A stretch of 64,000 nucleotides of DNA. It comes from an uncultured Christensenella sp. (GTDB taxonomy: Bacteria; Bacillota; Clostridia; Christensenellales; UBA3700). A model generated the notes under the pieces. It saw only the letters and a program-made list of their open reading frames with translations. It was not told the origin of the DNA and did not search any database. Both the position numbers and the translations under genes were made by a program. Where the stretch lies: assembly GCA_910577845.1 (NCBI GenBank), contig CAJTNA010000001.1, forward strand, positions 124,001-188,000, read 5' to 3'. How positions within the stretch are numbered: position 1 is the first letter of the stretch; every line of letters begins with the position of its first letter. Shown piece after piece: positions 61,932-64,000 of this stretch.

Positions 61932-63650
61932 ATGCCAAACGATTTAGTTACACTAAAAGCCTTAAGTGCGGAACTCAATGCCACACTTGCTGGCGGAAAA
62001 ATTGAAAAAATTTATCAACCCGAAAAGGATGAAATAACCTTATCAATTCGTGCATTCGGACAAAAATATAACCTTGTAGTATCAGCAAACGCTCAAAATC
62101 CAAGGATACATTTGACATCAGTTAAAAAGGAAAATCCAATAACCGCACCATCTTTTTGTATGCATTTGAGAAAATATCTTACAAGCAGTATTATTGAAAA
62201 TATTGACATTCTAGGTGAAGATAGAATCATAAACATAACTATTATATCAAAAACAGAGTTAAAAGATACTATAAAATTACACCTAATTGCAGAAATGATG
62301 GGTAGATATTCTAACATTTTGCTATTAAACGACAAAATGATAATATCAGACGCAATCAAACAAGCCTCATTTGACGCCGCAACAAAAAGGTGCGTATTGC
62401 CGTCTTGTCAATACAAGTTACCTGAACAATCAAAATTACAACCAAGTGATAAAGACGGAATTATAAACTACTTGAATAGCTATAATGGTGGTGGGCTTGC
62501 AAAATTTATTTGTAATGGTATAGGCGGAATAAGCCTTATGACTGCTGAAGAAATAATATGTCATAGCAAAATAGACGAAAGTAAATATCCACTTGACGTG
62601 GAAAATCTAACTAATAGTATAGATACTTTTTTTAATATTTTCACAAGCGAATTGTACTCACCTTGTTGCAGTATTGACAAAGACGATAACTGCCTTGATT
62701 ATTTTGTAACAAGCTATAAAAGTCAGCAGTTATATTATAAAAAATTTGACAACTTATCCTATGCAATTCAAGCATTAACGCTAAAAAAAGACCAAGACGA
62801 AAGGCATAGAGAAAAATCAAAACATCTTATAAATGCGATAAAAAAATATCGTAGTCGTAATCAGAAAAAATTGCAAAAAGCCAAAGAAAAATTAACTGAA
62901 TGCGACAAAATGAATGATTATAAAAAGTATGGAGAACTAATCACGTCTAACTTATACAAGGTTAAAAAAGGCGATACTATTCTACAATGTGTAGATTATT
63001 ATGACCCAGAAATGAAAACTATTGAGATAGAGTTAAATCCTCAATACTCGCCATCAAAAATCGCACAAGACTATTTTAAAAAGTACAACAAGTTAAAACG
63101 CACTCTTGATATTATCATATCACAAATTAAAGAAACTGAGGAAGATTTAAAATATATTGACACAATAGAACAAACCATAAATAATTGCAATCTAACAGCT
63201 GACTTATTTCAAATTGAACAAGAATTGTTTGCTATAGGTGCAATTAAAAAAATGAAAACAAAAATGGCTAAGTCTGCAAAGGAAGGCAGTCCAATCATTT
63301 ATGAGTACAAAGGATATATTATTGCAGTCGGCAAAAATAATTATCAAAATGACAAACTTACATTTAAAACTGCCAATGGTGGTGACATTTGGTTGCACGC
63401 TTTAGATTATCACGGCTCACACGTAGTTATTTTTACAGACGGCACTACCCCTCAAGACGATGTGATAACCTTCGCAGGAGAGCTATCTGCATTTTACTCT
63501 AACGGAACGGGTTCAGATAAAGTGCCAGTTGATTATACTATGAAAAAATTCGTCAAAAGAAATCCTAACGGCAAGTTAGGTATGGTAACCTATACAAATC
63601 AAAAAACTGCTTATGTAAAACCGCTTGAACATTCAGAGTATAAAAAGTAA
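61932..63650 (+). CDS. rqcH: RqcH (NFACT-family ribosome quality-control factor)
   Basis: Binds stalled 50S-peptidyl-tRNA and adds alanine tails; once annotated as fibronectin-binding protein. N-terminal NFACT-N domain (D-L-V-T-L-K-A-L-S-A-E-L ... L-A-G-G-K-I-E-K-I-Y-Q-P), a coiled coil (about 285-420), and NFACT-R with D-I-W-L-H-A-L-D-Y-H-G-S-H-V-V-I near residue 486. 572 aa, normal. AAAGGGG before the ATG. Confidence 0.95.
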   Translation: MPNDLVTLKALSAELNATLAGGKIEKIYQPEKDEITLSIRAFGQKYNLVVSANAQNPRIHLTSVKKENPITAPSFCMHLRKYLTSSIIENIDILGEDRIINITIISKTELKDTIKLHLIAEMMGRYSNILLLNDKMIISDAIKQASFDAATKRCVLPSCQYKLPEQSKLQPSDKDGIINYLNSYNGGGLAKFICNGIGGISLMTAEEIICHSKIDESKYPLDVENLTNSIDTFFNIFTSELYSPCCSIDKDDNCLDYFVTSYKSQQLYYKKFDNLSYAIQALTLKKDQDERHREKSKHLINAIKKYRSRNQKKLQKAKEKLTECDKMNDYKKYGELITSNLYKVKKGDTILQCVDYYDPEMKTIEIELNPQYSPSKIAQDYFKKYNKLKRTLDIIISQIKETEEDLKYIDTIEQTINNCNLTADLFQIEQELFAIGAIKKMKTKMAKSAKEGSPIIYEYKGYIIAVGKNNYQNDKLTFKTANGGDIWLHALDYHGSHVVIFTDGTTPQDDVITFAGELSAFYSNGTGSDKVPVDYTMKKFVKRNPNGKLGMVTYTNQKTAYVKPLEHSEYKK

Positions 63651-63736
63651 AAAGATAATAAAATAAATATAACAAGCACTTTAATAAGGTATTTATAAAA
63701 AAAACAAAAAAAATGCATAAAAGTTAATAAAAATCA

Positions 63737-63765
63737 TTGACAAACTAATATTTATTTGATATACT
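63737..63765 (+). promoter_or_regulatory. Promoter of tRNA-Ser
   Basis: TTGACA and TATACT with a 17-base spacer, ending 13 bases before the tRNA. Confidence 0.88.
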
Positions 63766-63778
63766 ACAATAGCGTTAA

Positions 63779-63867
63779 GGAAAGTTGGCCGAGCGGTTTA
63801 AGGCGCTAGTCTTGAAAACTAGTGATGGGTAACACCACCTGGGGTTCGAATCCCTAACTTTCCGCCA
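63779..63867 (+). tRNA. tRNA-Ser (TGA anticodon)
   Basis: 89-nt class II tRNA with a long variable arm. Acceptor GGAAAGT pairs with ACTTTCC, the anticodon loop is CTTGAAA, the T-loop is GTTCGAATC, and CCA is encoded. Own promoter and terminator. Confidence 0.96.
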
Positions 63868-63872
63868 CCTAA

Positions 63873-63913
63873 AACCTAAATCGAACATCTCGTTTGGTTT
63901 AGGTTATTTTTTA
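63873..63913 (+). terminator. Terminator after tRNA-Ser
   Basis: AACCTAAATCGAAC and GTTTGGTTTAGGTT pair over 14 bp (two G-U pairs) with a five-base loop and a T-run. Confidence 0.85.
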
Positions 63914-63933
63914 ATATTAAGGAGAAAGTGAAA

Positions 63934-64000
63934 ATGCAAATGAAGTTTAATGATTTAATTAAAACTGCTTTTATTGAATATATTAAAAGCCATAATGAGT
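63934..64000 (+). CDS. Partial CDS at window edge
   Basis: ATG at 63934 after AAGGAGAAAG; reads M-Q-M-K-F-N-D-L-I-K-T-A-F-I-E-Y-I-K-S-H-N-E and continues past the window. A GTG two codons earlier is a less likely start. Too short to identify. Confidence 0.6.
   Translation, partial: MQMKFNDLIKTAFIEYIKSHNE

Noticed and set aside
1..64000. CRISPR arrays, insertion sequences or prophage
   Set aside because: No direct repeats with regular spacers, no transposase, integrase or phage structural genes.

Overview
This is about 64 kb of chromosome from a low-GC (about 30% by eye) Gram-positive, endospore-forming member of the Firmicutes, most likely an anaerobic and probably uncultured Clostridia lineage. 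The evidence is the conserved Firmicutes gene order (ylxM-ffh-rpsP-khpA-rimM-trmD-rbgA-rnhB; yqfC-yqfD-phoH-pgpH-ybeY-era-yqzL-recO), an uninterrupted sigK, sporulation genes yqfC and yqfD, a CIRCE-type groESL operator, an iscRSU operon, pyruvate phosphate dikinase and an indolepyruvate:ferredoxin oxidoreductase. I see no phage, transposase, CRISPR array or rRNA. It reads as core chromosome with a few accessory islands.

Layout. 0.2-5.7 kb: SRP, ribosome-maturation and tRNA-methylation operon, minus strand, read from a consensus promoter at 5.7 kb. 6-8.2 kb: VTT membrane protein, RNase HI and proC. 8.7 kb: tRNA-Trp. 9-15 kb: XRE-cupin regulator, then an envelope operon (SPOR-like protein, diaminopimelate dehydrogenase, degenerate ABC ATPase, S41 protease) and dCMP deaminase. 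15.2-17.4 kb: groESL with promoter, CIRCE and terminator, one of the few plus-strand operons. 17.7-21.1 kb: trpS followed by DUF5685, a J-like cysteine-rich protein and a membrane protein. 21.3-25.5 kb: a 45-aa peptide, iscRSU, sigK and HU. 25.9-30.3 kb: BspA-like lipoprotein with a structured leader RNA, and a DEAD-box helicase. 30.7-39.8 kb: ppdK, recO, yqzL, era, ybeY, pgpH, phoH, yqfD, yqfC. 40-44.7 kb: dnaB, pepF, patatin. 45.6-48.6 kb: coiled-coil protein, coaD, rsmD, 5-formyl-THF cyclo-ligase, alr. 49-56.7 kb: ACT protein, two PaaK-type CoA ligases, iorBA and a YbhJ-like hydratase, which looks like a 2-oxoacid fermentation cluster. 57-58.2 kb: small membrane protein and rdgB. 58.6-61.8 kb: tig-clpP-clpX. 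61.9-63.9 kb: rqcH, tRNA-Ser and a truncated gene at the window edge.

Most genes are translationally coupled (TAATG or ATGA overlaps) in long minus-strand operons. Vegetative promoters are clear: nearly all those found have a 17-bp spacer. Start codons were moved inward where a Shine-Dalgarno sequence and family N-termini agree. The least explained signals are a roughly 180-nt leader with mutually exclusive terminator and antiterminator stems before the BspA-like lipoprotein gene, a short dispersed motif (TTTAGTnCCGATTTTyG) present at seven intergenic sites, an alanine racemase gene that appears to lack a canonical start codon, and the trpS-linked DUF5685/J-like/cysteine-rich operon.
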